DNA from: Arthrobacter antioxidans
GTDB taxonomy: Bacteria > Actinomycetota > Actinomycetes > Actinomycetales > Micrococcaceae
Direction: 5' to 3'
NCBI RefSeq assembly: GCF_023100725.1
Contig: NZ_CP095501.1
Coordinates: 2,728,001 to 2,792,000, forward strand
Length of the DNA: 64,000 nucleotides
Positions 57,284 to 64,000 of the stretch are shown here, in pieces (within the stretch, counting starts at the first letter, position 1; each line of letters begins with the position of its first letter). A program made the translations under genes and the position numbers. The notes below the pieces were generated by a model. That model searched no databases and was not told the origin of the DNA. It saw only the letters and a list, made by a program, of their open reading frames with translations.

Positions 57284-58045
57284 TCAGATCCGGGGGCTTT
57301 GGTCTCCTCCTGCGAGTTCACCGGTGGCCACGAGGTGATCGACGACCTTGCGCAGTTTCGACTGGGTCCGCGAGCTGGCCTGGGTCAGCACCATGAAGGC
57401 CTGTTCGGCGGTGATCTTGTGGCGTTCCATGAGGATCCCCTTGGCCTGACCGATGATGTCCCTGGAATCGACTGCCTCTCTGAGTTGCCGTGACTCCTCG
57501 GCCTCGGCGAACGCGACGGCGGCATGGGAGGCGATCAGGAGACCGATGTTCTCCGACTCGTCCGTGAAACCATTGGCCTCGTACGAGTAGAGGTTCAGGG
57601 CCCCGAGATCGTCGCCCGTGACCCAGATCTGGATCGACAGCATCCCCCGGGCTCCCGCTTCAGCGGCACGCTCGGCGAACTTCGGCCACCGTTGCTCGGC
57701 CCCCATATCCGGGACACGTACGGTCTGGTGCTCGTACGCGGCCTGCAGGCAGGGCCCTTCGCCGGTCTCCATCTGCAGTGCGTCGATGCGCGCCGGGAGA
57801 GGACCGGAAGGGACACGGGATCCGACGTTCTTCCTGCCCAGGACCACACTGACGGAGCCCTCATCGGCCCCCGGAATCAGCCTCAGTGCCGCGCTGACGA
57901 ATCCTGCGAGGACCGTGTCCCCGTCGGGCTCCTGCTGCAGCAACCGTGCGAGTTCCGCCAGTTCGGTCGCAAGGTCTCGGTCCTGGCCGTCTCCGTCATG
58001 GTGGGCGGAGGGCTCGCCTCGGCCTGAGGTGTCTTGCTTGCTCAC
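57284..58045 (-). CDS. GAF-ANTAR signalling protein, copy 1
   Basis: A 253-residue protein. A GAF domain (about 25-170) contains SVSVVLGRKNVGSRVPSG and GARGMLSIQIWVTGDDLGALNLYS. The ANTAR RNA-binding domain (about 185-240) has SRDIIGQAKGILMERHKIT and AEQAFMVLTQAS. ANTAR proteins stop transcription termination by binding paired hexaloop RNA hairpins; the GAF part would sense a small ligand or redox state. It is divergent from a paralogue at 58,763, with about 75% or more identity by eye over the shared GAF core. GTG 58045 after GGACGCCCA. Confidence 0.92.
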   Translation of the reverse strand: MSKQDTSGRGEPSAHHDGDGQDRDLATELAELARLLQQEPDGDTVLAGFVSAALRLIPGADEGSVSVVLGRKNVGSRVPSGPLPARIDALQMETGEGPCLQAAYEHQTVRVPDMGAEQRWPKFAERAAEAGARGMLSIQIWVTGDDLGALNLYSYEANGFTDESENIGLLIASHAAVAFAEAEESRQLREAVDSRDIIGQAKGILMERHKITAEQAFMVLTQASSRTQSKLRKVVDHLVATGELAGGDQSPRI

Positions 58046-58762
58046 TGGGCGTCCATTCTGGCCATCGCGCTATCCGCGGATTCTGCTTCGTAGGTCGAAG
58101 GGGTGCAATTTTTCACCCCGTCAGCTTGTCAGACACCGCACAGCGGCCAGCGGATCAATTCGTGGTGCGACATGGGTTGCGCGGCAACGCGACAAGAGCA
58201 ACCCGGCGTCTACCCAGTGACAAGCACACCTGTCAGGCTGCGCACACCCGTCAAACCACATTGCGTATGGGCGGGGTCCCGCGGTCGATTGGCTAATGAG
58301 ACTCCATGCGTCAAGCAGCCGGCAGCACGGGTCTCGTCGCAAGTTTCAGGGTTGCCCCGGCCGCCCTGCAATCTTCCCTCATCGGTCCGCCGCAGCACCC
58401 GTGACAGTCGCTCGCAGAGGCCGCTCAAGAGGCAACCGCTAAGGGTCGCCCACCCTGCTATCGCTAAGCGGAGCCCGCCGAGCACGAGAGAGATTCCTGG
58501 GGCTCACGTAGTGAGGCTTCCGGGCCCGACTGTCCTTGACGAATTCCCGGGGTCTACCTGGTGTAGCTGCAGGTCGCGTCATGGGAGACCACAGGTGAGC
58601 AACAAATGCTGAGAATGCGTCGCGTATTGCTTACCTTCACCTGTTCTGTGGCGTGCCTGTGTGGGTGTCAATGCGCAACGACACGGACTATAGTCAGCAC
58701 CGCGCCGCCCTACTGATCGTGATCCCACGTCTCGAAGGTGTCGAAGATGGTCGAGGAAACTC
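58046..58762. other. Divergent intergenic region between GAF-ANTAR paralogues
   Basis: Holds the leaders of both genes. A hairpin GGGGTG / CACCCC with an A/T-rich loop lies in the leader of the left gene (about 58,100-58,120). An ATG at 58606 after AGGTGAGC opens 36 codons with a hydrophobic Cys-rich start (RRVLLTFTCSVACLCGC), a possible small lipoprotein-like peptide. Imperfect repeats (GGGGCTCACGTAGTG and GGGGTCTACCTGGTG) lie at 58,500-58,565. Confidence 0.4.
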
Positions 58763-59506
58763 ATGGTGAAAAGGGGCATGCCGTCGTCTCACCACGATGG
58801 CGGTGAGCGGGTGCGTGATCTGGCCACGGAACTGGCCGAGCTCGCCCGGTCGCTGCAGCAGGAACCGGACTCGGACGCGATCCTGAGCGGGTTCGTCCAC
58901 GCAGCACTGGACCTGATTCCCGGGGTCGATGAAGGATCCGTCAGCGTCGTCCTGGGACGCAAGAAAATCGGATCCCGCGCCCCCTCCGGAGGCCTTCCCG
59001 CGCGCATCGACGCCCTGCAGATGGAAACCGGTCAGGGCCCATGCCTGGAGGCTGCCTACGAGCAGCGCACCGTGCGGGTCGCCGACATGGCGCATGAGGA
59101 GCGGTGGCCGCTCTTCGCACAGCGGGCCACCGAGGCCGGCGCCCGGGGGATGCTCTCCATCCAGTTGTGGGTCGAAGGCGATGACCTCGGCGCGCTGAAC
59201 CTCTACTCGTACGAGGCGGACGCGTTCACGGACGAGTCCGAGAACATCGGGCTGCTGGTCGCTTCCCACGCGTCGGTGGCGTTCGCCGAGGCCGAAAAGA
59301 GCCGGCAACTCCATGAGGCAGTGAACTCCCGGGATGTCATCGGCCAGGCCAAGGGCATCCTGATGGAACGCCACAAGATCACCGGCGAGCAGGCGTTCAT
59401 CGTGCTGTCCATCGCCAGCCAGCGCGCCCACATCAAGGTCTGGGATGTCGCCGATCACCTCATCAATAGCGGTGAACTCCCCGGTCGGAAGTACATCGCA
59501 CGCTGA
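58763..59506 (+). CDS. GAF-ANTAR signalling protein, copy 2
   Basis: A 247-residue paralogue of the protein at 57,284-58,045: GAF core SVSVVLGRKKIGSRAPSG, EAGARGMLSIQLWVEGDDLG, then ANTAR SRDVIGQAKGILMERHKIT and GEQAFIVLSIAS. The last 30 residues differ from the paralogue, so the RNA-binding surface may have diverged. ATG 58763 (or 58778) without a strong ribosome-binding site. A hairpin terminator follows at 59,676. Confidence 0.92.
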   Translation: MVKRGMPSSHHDGGERVRDLATELAELARSLQQEPDSDAILSGFVHAALDLIPGVDEGSVSVVLGRKKIGSRAPSGGLPARIDALQMETGQGPCLEAAYEQRTVRVADMAHEERWPLFAQRATEAGARGMLSIQLWVEGDDLGALNLYSYEADAFTDESENIGLLVASHASVAFAEAEKSRQLHEAVNSRDVIGQAKGILMERHKITGEQAFIVLSIASQRAHIKVWDVADHLINSGELPGRKYIAR

Positions 59507-59675
59507 CGAATGCTGTACCAGTTTCTCCGGTGATGAGCACGTCCTATCTGGAGATGGGCTAGCGAAGCGGCGACAGTCCAACCCTGGACATACTTGGAAC
59601 ACCCCTAACGATGTCCCGGATTCGTCCGCGGACTCAGCCGGATTACACCGACGAGCCTCGTGCACGAACGTGGGA

Positions 59676-59713
59676 GTCCCTCCGGTGGTCAAGCAGCCGG
59701 CTTCCGGAGGGAC
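59676..59713 (+). terminator. Hairpin after GAF-ANTAR copy 2
   Basis: GTCCCTCCGG / CCGGAGGGAC, a perfect 10-base stem with an 18-base loop, 170 bases after the stop. Confidence 0.45.
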
Positions 59714-59828
59714 ACCGGCAAGCCGCGGCCCTCCCCCTCGTAGCCAGGGCGGGTAGTACCCCTCGTGGAGGCGCCGGGTCGGTAGGGTAGCCCGGGATTA
59801 CATGGCGCTTGGTAGTCTGCTCCTTTGA

Positions 59829-59875
59829 GGTCCGGGTTAAGACGCTAGCCCGGACCAGAGCGCGTCGAACGGCTC
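59829..59875 (+). promoter_or_regulatory. Structured mRNA leader of the PAS-ANTAR gene
   Basis: An 11-base-pair stem (GGTCCGGG extended inward by T-G, T-A, A-T) closes a six-base loop AGACGC at 59840-59845. A second small stem (GAGC / GCTC) ends 4 bases before the ATG at 59880. ANTAR targets are two hexaloop hairpins with A1 and G4 in each loop; here loop position 1 is A but position 4 is C, and the second loop is not a clear hexaloop. The start codon has no Shine-Dalgarno sequence. Confidence 0.35.
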
Positions 59876-59879
59876 CCCC

Positions 59880-60578
59880 ATGACCTCCACGGTTGATCCC
59901 TCTGTGCCCCTGTCCGGGGCCGCGTCCAGTGGCGAGTCCGACGCTGTGTCCAGTGTCGAGTACTTCATCGACTGCCCGACCGGCACCGTGGAGCACTACT
60001 TCGCCGACGACACCTACAACTGGTCGGACGAGCTGTACAGGATCCACGGCTACGAACGCGGCGACATCGTCCCCACCCTGGAACTGGGCATGTCCCACTT
60101 CGACCCCGCAGACCGGGACGCCGTCCGTGCTTTTTGGACCAAGGTCACCACGACCGGCGGACCATCATCGGTCTACGCATCCCTCCGCGACCTGAACGGC
60201 AACACCCGCAAACTCCTCATCTCCGCGGACCTGATCGTCGAGGACACCGAGCCCATCGGGGTCTGGGCGCTGGTCGTGGACCTCACCCGCTCCATCCACG
60301 CCGACCGCACCCAGCTCGCCAACGAAGCCGTCGCCGCATCCGCCCTCCGCCGGGCCGTCATCGAGCAGGCCAAAGGCATCCTCATGGGCAGGGCCGGTCT
60401 CACCGCGACCGAAGCGTTCGCGCAGATCAGCTCCCACAGTCAGCACACGAACCGCAAGGTCGTCGTCATCGCCCAGGAGATCATCGACCGGGCCGTGGCA
60501 CTCACCCGCCAGGACCAGCACCAGGATCAGGACCGGGTCCGCGATAGGGCGGTGCAGGAGCTCTTCCGGGCCCTCTGA
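59880..60578 (+). CDS. PAS-ANTAR signalling protein
   Basis: A 232-residue protein: a PAS fold (about 40-140; YNWSDELYRIHGYERGDIV, typical PAS_3) followed by an ANTAR domain (about 150-215; LRRAVIEQAKGILMGRAGLT, then ATEAFAQISSHSQHTNRKV). It probably senses a ligand through PAS and controls termination through RNA. A Gln/Asp-rich tail ends the protein. It is the third ANTAR protein within 3.3 kb. The ATG at 59880 has no ribosome-binding site but a structured leader. Confidence 0.92.
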   Translation: MTSTVDPSVPLSGAASSGESDAVSSVEYFIDCPTGTVEHYFADDTYNWSDELYRIHGYERGDIVPTLELGMSHFDPADRDAVRAFWTKVTTTGGPSSVYASLRDLNGNTRKLLISADLIVEDTEPIGVWALVVDLTRSIHADRTQLANEAVAASALRRAVIEQAKGILMGRAGLTATEAFAQISSHSQHTNRKVVVIAQEIIDRAVALTRQDQHQDQDRVRDRAVQELFRAL

Positions 60579-60644
60579 CCACCCAGGCTCTCCGGCGGCG
60601 AAACCCATGCCCGGACCCAATCACAACCGATGGGCTGCAACCCC

Positions 60645-61007
60645 TCAATCGGGGGCGGACGTCGTCCGGTTCGTGAAAGCCTGCGCGCGGGTCGCGAGTT
60701 CCGCGCACAGAACCTCGTACTCGGCCCGGGCACCCCATACCGGGAAGTCAGCGTCCAGTGCGGCAAACGCTTCATCGCACAGCTGGTGTAGCTGCTGGAT
60801 GGACATGGCGGAACACTCAGCCGCTGTGAATCTTTCCTCCCCCAGCTCCCACGCATGCTCGAGCGCTTCGAATCTCCGATCGGAGGTGACCACCGTTACC
60901 GGGCCGTCTGGGTCGGGGAGTTCCTGCTGCAACCCGGCAGGGACCTCAGTAGGCTCCGCGGTGAGAACGGGACGGGGTGCGGCGGGGTGAGGATTCGTGG
61001 TTTTCAT
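60645..61007 (-). CDS. Hypothetical helical protein (120 aa)
   Basis: ATG 61007 after TTAGGCACCC. A Pro-rich start leads to a mainly helical region (SDRRFEALEHAWELGEERFT, SIQQLHQLCDEAFAALD, EVLCAELATRAQAF). It is acidic and soluble. No family is recognised. It converges on the PAS-ANTAR gene with 66 bases between stops, and no terminator is clear. Confidence 0.6.
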   Translation of the reverse strand: MKTTNPHPAAPRPVLTAEPTEVPAGLQQELPDPDGPVTVVTSDRRFEALEHAWELGEERFTAAECSAMSIQQLHQLCDEAFAALDADFPVWGARAEYEVLCAELATRAQAFTNRTTSAPD

Positions 61008-61249
61008 GGGTGCCTAACATCGGCGCTACCCGAGGCTGCTTTCTGAACCCTGAGTCCCTCGAAGCGTAGGCTTCTCTGTCCCGCATAGATAGCGGGCACC
61101 GGTCTCGAAAAATGGTCGTGGCGACCGTGATAGAGCTGTGCTTAGATTCATCCGTTCATGGATGAACATCATTCAAAGCTGACGATGCGCACCGCACGGG
61201 GGCTTGGGTGGGAGCGGTCCCCTTGGTGGGGCTGCGCAGGTCCTGACCT
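61008..61249. other. Gap with a nested palindrome
   Basis: TTCATCC-GTTCAT-GGATGAA (61,147-61,166) is a 7-base stem with a six-base loop, overlapping the 14-base palindrome GTTCATGGATGAAC (61,154-61,167). TAGATT just upstream could be a -10 box. No downstream gene is obvious on the plus strand. Confidence 0.4.
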
Positions 61250-61687
61250 TCAGGTCTTCCTGAGTTCCTCCGCGAGCATCACGATGATGCCGCTGGGTCC
61301 GCGGACGTAGGCGAGCTTGTAGGCGTCCTGGTAGGTCGCTACGCCCCGCAGCGGGCGACAACCATGTCGCGCAGCAATTTGCAGGGCTTCGTCGATGTCG
61401 TCCACGGAGAACGCGACGCGGTGCATGCCGATGTCGTTAGGGCGCGTGGGGTCGGACTCGATCGCTTCGGGGTGGATGTATTCGAAGAGTTCCAGGCGTC
61501 CGTGGCCGTCTGGCGTTTGGAGCATCGCGATTCTTGCGTGGTTGCCCTCGAGGCCGACGGCCGTGTCCGCCCACTCGCCGCTGACCGTGTCACGGCCAAT
61601 GACCTCGAGACCGAGGTCTGTGAAGAAGGAGATCGTAGCGTCGAGATCTCGAACGGCGATGCCAACGTTCTCAAACTTAATGGCCAT
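61250..61687 (-). CDS. VOC/glyoxalase-fold protein (methylmalonyl-CoA epimerase-like)
   Basis: A 145-residue VOC protein: KFENVGIAVRDLDATISFFTDLGLEVIGR, then LELFEYIHPEAIES, GMHRVAFSVDDIDEAL and YVRGPSGIIVMLAEEL. Metal ligands of the two beta-alpha-beta modules are recognisable as E (LELFEY), H (MHRVAFSV) and the final E (AEEL). The first ligand position is N-V-G-I in place of the usual H. The substrate is unknown. I chose the ATG at 61687, where the family starts; a GTG lies at 61696. Confidence 0.85.
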   Translation of the reverse strand: MAIKFENVGIAVRDLDATISFFTDLGLEVIGRDTVSGEWADTAVGLEGNHARIAMLQTPDGHGRLELFEYIHPEAIESDPTRPNDIGMHRVAFSVDDIDEALQIAARHGCRPLRGVATYQDAYKLAYVRGPSGIIVMLAEELRKT

Positions 61688-61923
61688 ACCTCGCACGCTA
61701 CCGAGTAGGGCAGTACAACACCAGAAGCGACAGGGCCCGAACGACCATGCCGTCGACTATCAGGTTGTCCGAACGGGCGGCACCTAGCACCCTCATAGCG
61801 AGCACCCCGACAAGGGGGCCGCGCCGCCGGAAGGCCTGGCCGCCTCTCAGCAGCGCCCGGTGTCAATCCGCGGGCAGGTAGGGGCGAAAAACCTCTATGA
61901 ACCCTTTGCTGCTCAGGAGAAGG

Positions 61924-62379
61924 ATGAGTTCCATGATGCCCGTGTTGGACCTGAGTACTGTGTGTGCGCTGGCGGTCGACCTCACCTCGCCAGAGGAAGC
62001 GTTGGGGTTCCTCGACCGGTTCCAGGCAGGCTTACCTCACCGCGTCCACACCATCCACGGGGCTTTCGCCGCGCGGGATCCCGGACAGGTGACCGCCGCC
62101 CTCACGAGCCTGCACCGTCATGCGCTGACAGTCGGCGCCCTGCAACTCCACGCGATTACCGGTCACGCTCTCACCACGGTCGGCCCTGACCTGCCCCGGG
62201 CCGGTAGCGCCCCGATGATCGCCATCGACCACCGCTACTTGCGAACCCTCGCCGCGGAAGCAACTCTCGTCACGTACGCGTATCTCGCGCTGCGTTCGAA
62301 CCCGGCACTCCTTACTCCCCCGCGAACCGGCATGCCCTCAGCAGTGTCCCTCTCAGAGTCGGGTGGTGCTTGGCGTTGA
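61924..62379 (+). CDS. HPt-like helical protein
   Basis: A 151-residue helical protein with the pattern of a histidine phosphotransfer domain: LGFLDRFQAGLPHRVHTIHGAF, then VTAALTSLHRHALTVGALQLHAITGHAL. In HPt domains the phosphorylated His lies in HxxKGxxxxxGA; here SLHRHALTVGALQL keeps His and the GA but not the Lys, so phosphotransfer is uncertain. ATG 61924 (or 61933) after AGGAGAAGG. It lies among ANTAR proteins, which belong to two-component-like signalling, so a relay role is possible. Confidence 0.55.
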   Translation: MSSMMPVLDLSTVCALAVDLTSPEEALGFLDRFQAGLPHRVHTIHGAFAARDPGQVTAALTSLHRHALTVGALQLHAITGHALTTVGPDLPRAGSAPMIAIDHRYLRTLAAEATLVTYAYLALRSNPALLTPPRTGMPSAVSLSESGGAWR

Positions 62380-62574
62380 CGTTCGTCCGGCCTCGTCCCA
62401 GCCCACCGATGCAGATGAGAGTGTCGCCCCTATCGTGCTCGCCGTTGTCACCGGCCCCGTGGTGGGTGGCGGCACCCTGAACGCGGGCCAGGACGGCTGG
62501 GGGCGGACGCTATCAGCGGACTACGGGAGATCCACTTCGTCCCCGTCGGGGTGCGCACTGCCGAGGGATGCCCT

Positions 62575-62850
62575 CTACACCTGGTCTTGTAGGGGCTCGG
62601 GAAGTGCCAGTTCATCGTCGAAGGCTGCCTTGGGCCGTGGCGGCAATGCATCGATCATCTCGTTGAGCGCATGGGCAACGAGGTTTCGTTCCCCTGCCGG
62701 AAGTGGATGCGCGCCGTGCAGATACGCGTCGAGCTCGAAAGCCCGCAGGTTGCCACCGACGCTGAAGTAGTGCAACCAGAGCTCCTGCGCTGTCAGTCCG
62801 GCGGCCGTGGCGGCGAGCTGCGCACTGTGTTGTTGAGGGCATTCGATCAT
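62575..62850 (-). CDS. Small conserved hypothetical protein (91 aa)
   Basis: A 91-residue helical protein: QLAATAAGLTAQELWLHYFSVGGN then LRAFELDAYLHGAHPLPAGE and RNLVAHALNEMIDALPP. LTAxELWLHYF and LVAHALNEMID look like a conserved small family of Arthrobacter relatives, but I cannot name it. ATG 62850. Its context is the ANTAR/HPt signalling group. Confidence 0.6.
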   Translation of the reverse strand: MIECPQQHSAQLAATAAGLTAQELWLHYFSVGGNLRAFELDAYLHGAHPLPAGERNLVAHALNEMIDALPPRPKAAFDDELALPEPLQDQV

Positions 62851-63116
62851 GGCAGGACCTGCTTACGCGTGCGACCGGAGGGAAAACATGCCCGTGCTCT
62901 TGATGCACTGCTGAAGAACCGGGATACCTCCAGATGGACACTCAGTACCCCAATTTTAGGTCCCAGGCGTGAAACGCAGGGGAAATACCCTCGTCCAGAC
63001 CTGTCCCAAGAACGGGGTATGGGATCCGGTGATTGCAATCGGGTTGACGCTCCAAGGCGCCTACGACTGACTCGGTCGTCCGAAGGGACAGCAAGCTGAC
63101 GTCACCGAAGATGCTC
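62851..63116. other. Gap before the 65-aa-orphan module
   Basis: Nothing with coding or regulatory character is seen; frames are short and lack ribosome-binding sites. Confidence 0.4.
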
Positions 63117-63494
63117 ATGGACGGTCCCGACCAGTCCGTCTTCGAGTAGTGCACTCGAGTGTCAGATTCTGAAGTCACCTGGAACGGCAACCGCTGGGAC
63201 GGCGGCAGTGGGACAGTTGACACCGCCGACATCGCCTTCCGTTTCGACATCCCGGAGGTAATCCAGTTCACCTGGAAGCACGTCATCGAGAACGGCTGAC
63301 TCGGCGGCTTCTTCTACCGGCCCAAATCCGAAGGTGTCAACGACAATCGTCCGCTCGTTGAAAGCTACCTGGCCCGGTATCGTCAGACGCTGGCCTTCAA
63401 GCAGATCGAGCCAACGGTCATCGAACGCCTCATCCGTGGGTTCTTCGGCGCGGACCTCTTCCAGAAAATCATCGACGTCGTCGAGCCTGCCTGA
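63117..63494 (+). pseudogene. Gene preceding the 65-aa orphan, interrupted by in-frame stops
   Basis: Read in one frame, it gives MDGPDQSVFE, TAG (63147), then VSDSEVTWNGNRWDGGSG, DIPEVIQFTWKHVIENG, TGA (63297), LGGFFYRPKSEGVNDN and ERLIRGFFGADLFQKIIDV, ending VVEPA. The protein character is kept on both sides of each stop, so these are recent nonsense changes or recoded sites. Its tail matches the fragment at 40,777-40,856. No family is recognised. The 65-aa orphan follows 63 bases later. Confidence 0.55.
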
Positions 63495-63557
63495 GCGCCG
63501 GCGGCAACGAATCCACAGTCAGGGCCGACTCGGCCCTACCGACAAGAGAGCACGCCC

Positions 63558-63755
63558 ATGATCACCCGCCCCGGCGAGTACCACGACGCCACCTCGACGG
63601 TTCCCATTCCGCAATCCCAGCGGACCCTCGATCTCATCGAGCGGGGCCGACTGATGCCTCCACTGCCCATCCAGGTCGTGCTGCGTCAGAGCGTCTCGGC
63701 GCGGGTCATCCCGCTGCCCGCACCACTGCCGACACTCGATGCTGAGGCGGCGTAG
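63558..63755 (+). CDS. 65-aa orphan protein, copy 2 (MIT-PGEYHDA family)
   Basis: A 65-residue protein: MITRPGEYHDATSTVPIPQ then RTLDLIERGRLMPPLPIQVV. The first 43 residues are nearly the same as copy 1 at 40,455-40,652, with conservative changes such as PQSRRTLE/PQSQRTLD. The tail diverges but both end in EAA. This pattern of selection argues for a translated gene. It lies about 135 bases from a serine recombinase gene on the opposite strand. Confidence 0.65.
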   Translation: MITRPGEYHDATSTVPIPQSQRTLDLIERGRLMPPLPIQVVLRQSVSARVIPLPAPLPTLDAEAA

Positions 63756-63890
63756 CGGCGGCTCCGGCCCGCGGTCACAGCTGCCAGCTCTGCTACACAC
63801 ACGACCGGTAGACACCCTTGAAAGGGGCGGTCTTGGCGCGCGTAATTGGCAGGGCCAGCTGAACATGCAACGCCCCTCTTCTCGGTCAGG

Positions 63891-64000
63891 TCAAAGTGCC
63901 TCGCTCACTCCCATGTTGAGGTAGCGGTACACCGTCGCGCGGCTGGCCCCGATGATTTTCCCGATGTCCGCTGGCGCCAACCCCTGGGCCTTCAGCTCTC
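63891..64000 (-). CDS. Serine recombinase (resolvase/invertase), C-terminal part
   Basis: The last 35 residues of a gene entering from the right edge: LKAQGLAPADIGKIIGASRA, TVYRYLNMGVSEAL, stop. This is the helix-turn-helix (HTH_7) end of small serine recombinases such as Tn3 resolvases and Hin/Pin invertases (GxSxATVYRYL). The catalytic part is outside the window. It marks mobile DNA at this edge. Confidence 0.75.
   Translation of the reverse strand, partial: ELKAQGLAPADIGKIIGASRATVYRYLNMGVSEAL

Larger units (their letters stand above)
59507..59879. other. Gap with terminator and PAS-ANTAR leader
   Basis: Contains a terminator-like hairpin and a structured leader just before the PAS-ANTAR start. 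No gene seen. Confidence 0.5.

Noticed and set aside
63297..63299. In-frame TGA considered as selenocysteine
   Set aside because: A TAG also interrupts the same frame and no selenocysteine machinery is seen, so decay is more likely.

Overview
The window is high-GC DNA from an actinobacterium, most likely Arthrobacter or a close relative in the Micrococcaceae. The evidence is the strong GC3 bias (hence many long antisense shadow frames), many GTG starts, the block fmdB / 5-FTHF cyclo-ligase / galU / rimJ / GlpR-like protein, a GuaB3 next to guaB, a groES-groEL operon under CIRCE elements, a heterodimeric ABC exporter, SURF1 with DUF3817, and several GAF-ANTAR proteins. The genus is an inference; no rRNA or tRNA gene is present to fix it.

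Region 1 (1-38,101) is dense, conserved chromosome. It starts with the N-terminus of a BadF-type sugar kinase and an MFS exporter divergent from an Lrp/AsnC regulator, followed by an AlaX-like tRNA-editing protein and an APH-fold kinase. Next come the GlpR-like/rimJ/galU block, 5-formyl-THF cyclo-ligase, an FmdB-type zinc ribbon behind a CIRCE operator, and a SAF-domain protein. A degenerate superfamily-1 helicase is followed by guaA, DUF3817-SURF1, a two-gene ABC exporter, PTS IIA, guaB3, another ABC exporter, guaB, an OafA-type acyltransferase, RNase J, groEL-groES, an iron-siderophore ABC operon behind an IdeR/DtxR-like palindrome, a THUMP-like methyltransferase and a HAD phosphatase.

Region 2 (38,102-about 48,000) is an accessory zone that begins at the stop codon of the HAD gene. 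It holds relics of an N6-DNA methylase/helicase and of an IS110 transposase, a resolvase-like crossover site and other fragments. Complete genes there encode a GIY-YIG nuclease with an extra N-terminal region, a 65-aa orphan protein, DUF2200, MerR-cupin-alcohol dehydrogenase, two alpha/beta hydrolases with a divergent TetR regulator, and a GNAT enzyme.

Region 3 (about 48,000-64,000) is a loosely packed stress and signalling zone. It contains a P2-type cation ATPase, a broken tetR, a membrane diguanylate cyclase, a 2TM protein with a PadR-type regulator, a tandem universal stress protein, two divergent GAF-ANTAR paralogues, a PAS-ANTAR protein, an HPt-like protein and several small orphans. 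It ends with a second copy of the 65-aa orphan in opposite orientation and the C-terminus of a serine recombinase. The two 65-aa copies, each with the same upstream gene tail, bracket about 23 kb as inverted repeats.

The most notable observations are the triple ANTAR cluster, the inverted duplicate of an undescribed small-gene module, a helicase that has lost Walker A Lys and the Walker B acid pair, a CIRCE element in front of fmdB, and loss of the gephyrin-like gene from the galU-rimJ-GlpR block. No CRISPR array, rRNA or tRNA was seen.
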